64,000 bases of DNA, taken from Ustilago trichophora (taxonomy: Eukaryota; Basidiomycota; Ustilaginomycetes; Ustilaginales; Ustilaginaceae). The notes below the pieces were generated by a model. It ran no database searches, was not told the origin of the DNA, and saw only the letters and a program-made list of their open reading frames with translations. A program made the position numbers and the translations under genes. The stretch is taken from contig OOIN01000005.1 of NCBI GenBank assembly GCA_900323505.1, positions 1,178,001 through 1,242,000 on the forward strand, read 5' to 3'. The stretch's first letter is position 1, and each line of letters opens with the position of its first letter. This document shows positions 61,503-64,000 of this stretch, one piece after another.

Positions 61503-62672
61503 ATGGACACAGTCGTCGCTGGTGCGGTAGCGGCTTTCACAGTGGACCTCCTCATCTATCCACTCGACACGCTCAAGACTCGACTTCAAGCACCAGACTA
61601 TGCGACCCGCTTCCCATCAGGGAGAGGTCTGTACGGTGGCCTATACCAGGGTGTTGGTAGCGTCATTATTGCCACCCTCCCAGCCGCTGGGTTGTTCTTC
61701 ACGACGTATGAAGAGACGAAGAGCGTTCTAGCTTCATCGAGCTCACCGCTTGCAAATGCACCGCCGGCGTTGTCGCACATGCTCGCCAGCTCCACTGCTG
61801 AGCTTGTATCTTGTCTAGTCCTAACTCCAGCCGAGATCATCAAGCAGCGAGCGCAGGTTGTCAACAAACAACAAAATCGCAACCGGTCCACATTTGGTGC
61901 AAAAGGCTCCACTTCGTGTCCGGCAACCACAGCTGCTGGCGCAGCAAAGGAGGTGATTCAAAATGCAGAGCCAGATAAAACCAAGTCGCAGATCGCAAAG
62001 GAAACGGTCAAGCATGCAGCCGATAAAGTGACCAAGCAGGCTCCACCTGGAAGTGCCGCCTCGACAGCAAGAAATGTAGTACTTGATGCACAAGAGAAGC
62101 TGCACCACGTGAGCTCCAAGTCCAGGTCTCGCTCAACATTGGCACCTCTGACAATCACTTTTGGTCGCTCTTATCTAGCACTAGCCGGCCGAAACCTGCC
62201 TTTTACAGCACTTCAGTTTCCCATCTACGAATCGCTTCGAGAGACCTTCGGTAAATGGGCAGGCATCAAAGCAGGGACACACAAAGAGGATGGCGGAGTA
62301 GACGACGTGCGCTCTTCAGAAGATTTCAGACGAAAAGCAGCTCAAGACGAGACGAGCGTTGCGACCGAGTTCATCAAGGCTGGGCTAGTTGCCGGAGGGT
62401 CAGCTGCGATAGCGGGATCCTTTGCGGCGGTGGTTACGACACCGATTGACGTGGCTAAAACCAGGATCATGCTAGATACAGGCGCAAAGGGGACATTGGG
62501 TGTGATGGCGACGATGAAGGAGATTGCTCTGAGAGAAGGCTGGAAAGCACTGATGAAGGGAGGTGCTTTGAGAGGCGCATGGACTGCGTTGGGTGCCGGT
62601 GTGTATCTGGGCAGTTATGAGGCCGGCAGGCTGTGGTGGAGAGACAGACAGCACAGGATGAAGAATGCATGA
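61503..62672 (+). CDS. PET8: Mitochondrial S-adenosylmethionine carrier
   Basis: 389 residues from the ATG at 61503. Three mitochondrial-carrier repeats are visible with their signature loops IYPLDTLKTRLQ, LTPAEIIKQRAQ and TTPIDVAKTRIM. The sequence from MDTVVAGAVAAFTVDLLIYPLD onward and AGLFFTTYE fit the Pet8/SAMC branch, which imports S-adenosylmethionine into the matrix in exchange for S-adenosylhomocysteine. About 90 extra residues between the second and third repeats (Ala/Lys/Thr/Ser-rich) make it longer than yeast Pet8. The frame is open from 61470 but the 61503 start fits the family. Confidence 0.9.
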   Translation: MDTVVAGAVAAFTVDLLIYPLDTLKTRLQAPDYATRFPSGRGLYGGLYQGVGSVIIATLPAAGLFFTTYEETKSVLASSSSPLANAPPALSHMLASSTAELVSCLVLTPAEIIKQRAQVVNKQQNRNRSTFGAKGSTSCPATTAAGAAKEVIQNAEPDKTKSQIAKETVKHAADKVTKQAPPGSAASTARNVVLDAQEKLHHVSSKSRSRSTLAPLTITFGRSYLALAGRNLPFTALQFPIYESLRETFGKWAGIKAGTHKEDGGVDDVRSSEDFRRKAAQDETSVATEFIKAGLVAGGSAAIAGSFAAVVTTPIDVAKTRIMLDTGAKGTLGVMATMKEIALREGWKALMKGGALRGAWTALGAGVYLGSYEAGRLWWRDRQHRMKNA

Positions 62673-63095
62673 TGAACTATACAAATACGAGAATCATTCC
62701 ACATCCGCCCTATGTGCTGCTCTCATTGAGGAGATCAGAGCTTGTGCTTAAACCGATTGAGGCCATTGCAAGAAGAAGTGAAAGGCTAAGATGTTGTTGA
62801 TGCCACGCGACGAAGTATGAGTGGAGGCTTTGAGATGCGACAATTTCTGGCTCAGCTTTGCAGGACCCTGCTTTTCTTCTCGCCTTCCAACCAACACCAT
62901 CTGCAGACACACCTTCCAACCGCACATTGTCGACATGCTTCCGCAAATACCCTCAAGGCCATGCATGATGCGTCTAGCCTCCACTAGGATCTGAGCGTTC
63001 CTTTCGACTCTATCTTATCAACTAGGCTCGTGACAGGTCGAATTGAACCCGCACACTTCTGCGGGCACGCGCGCACAACCCACTGCTCCGCAACG
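62673..63095. other. Intergenic region between PET8 and SLX1
   Basis: 423 bases; holds the PET8 3' UTR and SLX1 promoter. No gene is seen. Confidence 0.5.
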
Positions 63096-64000
63096 ATGCC
63101 TTCCTCCGTCGCAAAGCACACCATCCCACCCTTCTACGCCTGCTACTTTCTCCGCTCGCTGGCCTCTCCTGGCACCACCTATATCGGCTCTACTCCCGCA
63201 CCTCCCCGCCGCAAACGCCAGCACAATGGAGACCTCACCCAAGGAGCCTACAAGACCGCTCGCGCTCGTCCTTGGGAGATGGAATGCATCGTCTACGGTT
63301 TCCCGTCCAAGATCGCCGCACTCCAATTTGAGTGGGCTTGGGCAAAACCGCACCTCTCTCGCCATCTCAAATTCTTGAGTGCGGAACACTCTGCTTACGG
63401 TGTGCCCCGAGACACAGCCGCATGGGTAGGGATGCCGCTCTTCCCATCAACTAGCATGACACCAGGCCAGACTCGATGGGGCAAACCAAAGAGACGGATG
63501 GCCAGACCTCCCTCAACGCCGAACGCGAGACTCTTGGCCATGCGCGCACTGCTTCGCTCCGAACCGTTTTGCGGATGGGGACTCAAGTTGGCCTTTTTCA
63601 CCGAATGGAGCTGGCTAGCTTACCAGAGAGTCGAAGCAGCGAACCAGGCTCCGAGCAGCGTACCAACCCCACACACCGCAACACTATTTCAATTGGAACG
63701 ATTCAGTCGATCAGGAAAGCCACTGCATCCCCTGTACCCGATGGCCGTTTGCGATTTCGCCGGTGTCGATGGTAAACGCATCCCACTCGTGCATATTTCG
63801 GCGCAACATCGACTGGATGCTGGTGTCGCCGACCAGCCGGTCAAGAAAAGACAAAGTTCGAGCAAGAAGCATGTTGACACAGAGGACACTCCGCAGTGGT
63901 CAGAAACGCTGCCTAGGTCGGCGAATTTAAAGGGCCTCGATGCTTGCGTACAGGACTTTACCTCTTTCCCATCGCCCCAACCTGCGGCTCTGAACACTGA
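63096..64000 (+). CDS. SLX1: SLX1 structure-specific endonuclease subunit (3' partial)
   Basis: The frame opens at 63096 and runs off the window after 301 codons with no stop. The GIY-YIG nuclease domain is at the N-terminus: [10 protein letters not shown] and [20 protein letters not shown], followed by [25 protein letters not shown], all typical of SLX1. SLX1 with SLX4 cuts branched DNA, including Holliday junctions and flaps, in DNA repair. The family's C-terminal RING-like zinc domain is not reached, so it must lie beyond base 64000. A basic linker region ([11 protein letters not shown]) is present near the visible end. Confidence 0.92.
   Translation, partial: MPSSVAKHTIPPFYACYFLRSLASPGTTYIGSTPAPPRRKRQHNGDLTQGAYKTARARPWEMECIVYGFPSKIAALQFEWAWAKPHLSRHLKFLSAEHSAYGVPRDTAAWVGMPLFPSTSMTPGQTRWGKPKRRMARPPSTPNARLLAMRALLRSEPFCGWGLKLAFFTEWSWLAYQRVEAANQAPSSVPTPHTATLFQLERFSRSGKPLHPLYPMAVCDFAGVDGKRIPLVHISAQHRLDAGVADQPVKKRQSSSKKHVDTEDTPQWSETLPRSANLKGLDACVQDFTSFPSPQPAALNT

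Overview
The window is nuclear DNA of a basidiomycete fungus, most likely a smut or smut-related yeast (Ustilaginales). The grounds are mostly intronless genes, a few short GT-AG introns, low-complexity inserts in otherwise conserved proteins, and a eukaryotic gene set (exocyst, VHS/GAT, bZIP, GPI-anchored wall protein, LTR retrotransposon). The species cannot be named from sequence alone.

Layout. 1-11.9 kb: DHHC palmitoyltransferase (5' cut by the window), LIM protein, methionine sulfoxide reductase A, EXO70, a secreted lysozyme-fold protein and a 3-ketoacyl-CoA thiolase. 11.9-15.9 kb: a 4-kb stretch with no convincing gene, full of poly-T tracts. 15.9-28 kb: CNT nucleoside transporter, a small three-exon DPM2 gene, an unknown membrane protein, mitochondrial peptidase IMP2, a bZIP factor and LSB5. 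28-41.9 kb: a polyQ/coiled-coil protein, an inverted-repeat element, carnitine acyltransferase, a lipocalin-like protein, a CHY-type zinc protein, an OFD1/TPA1-type dioxygenase, a peroxisomal SCP2 protein and a Kre9-like GPI protein. 44.8-47.5 kb: two convergent alpha/beta hydrolases. 48.07-53.92 kb: a complete Ty3/gypsy retrotransposon. 54.5-64 kb: PhzF-like isomerase, PhoD-like phosphatase, phytase-like secreted protein, mitochondrial SAM carrier PET8 and SLX1 (3' cut by the window).

The thiolase, carnitine acyltransferase and AKL-ending SCP2 protein all fit fatty-acid and acetyl-unit metabolism around peroxisomes and mitochondria, but they are not adjacent. Two secreted phosphate-ester enzymes sit next to each other at 55.6-60.6 kb.

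The most unusual object is the retrotransposon. It has 89-bp LTRs, a 4-bp target duplication (GAGC), a polypurine tract and a gag/pol overlap with a candidate -1 slip heptamer. Its gag and pol frames are broken by nine stops, all TGA and all preceded by T, as expected if TCGA had become TTGA. Between pol and the 3' LTR, on the opposite strand, lies an unbroken 214-codon ORF with a canonical Zn2Cys6 spacing (C72, C75, C82, C91, C94, C101), an asparagine/glutamate repeat region and a C-terminal predicted coiled coil. An antisense transcription-factor-like gene carried by a gypsy element is the best candidate here for something undescribed.
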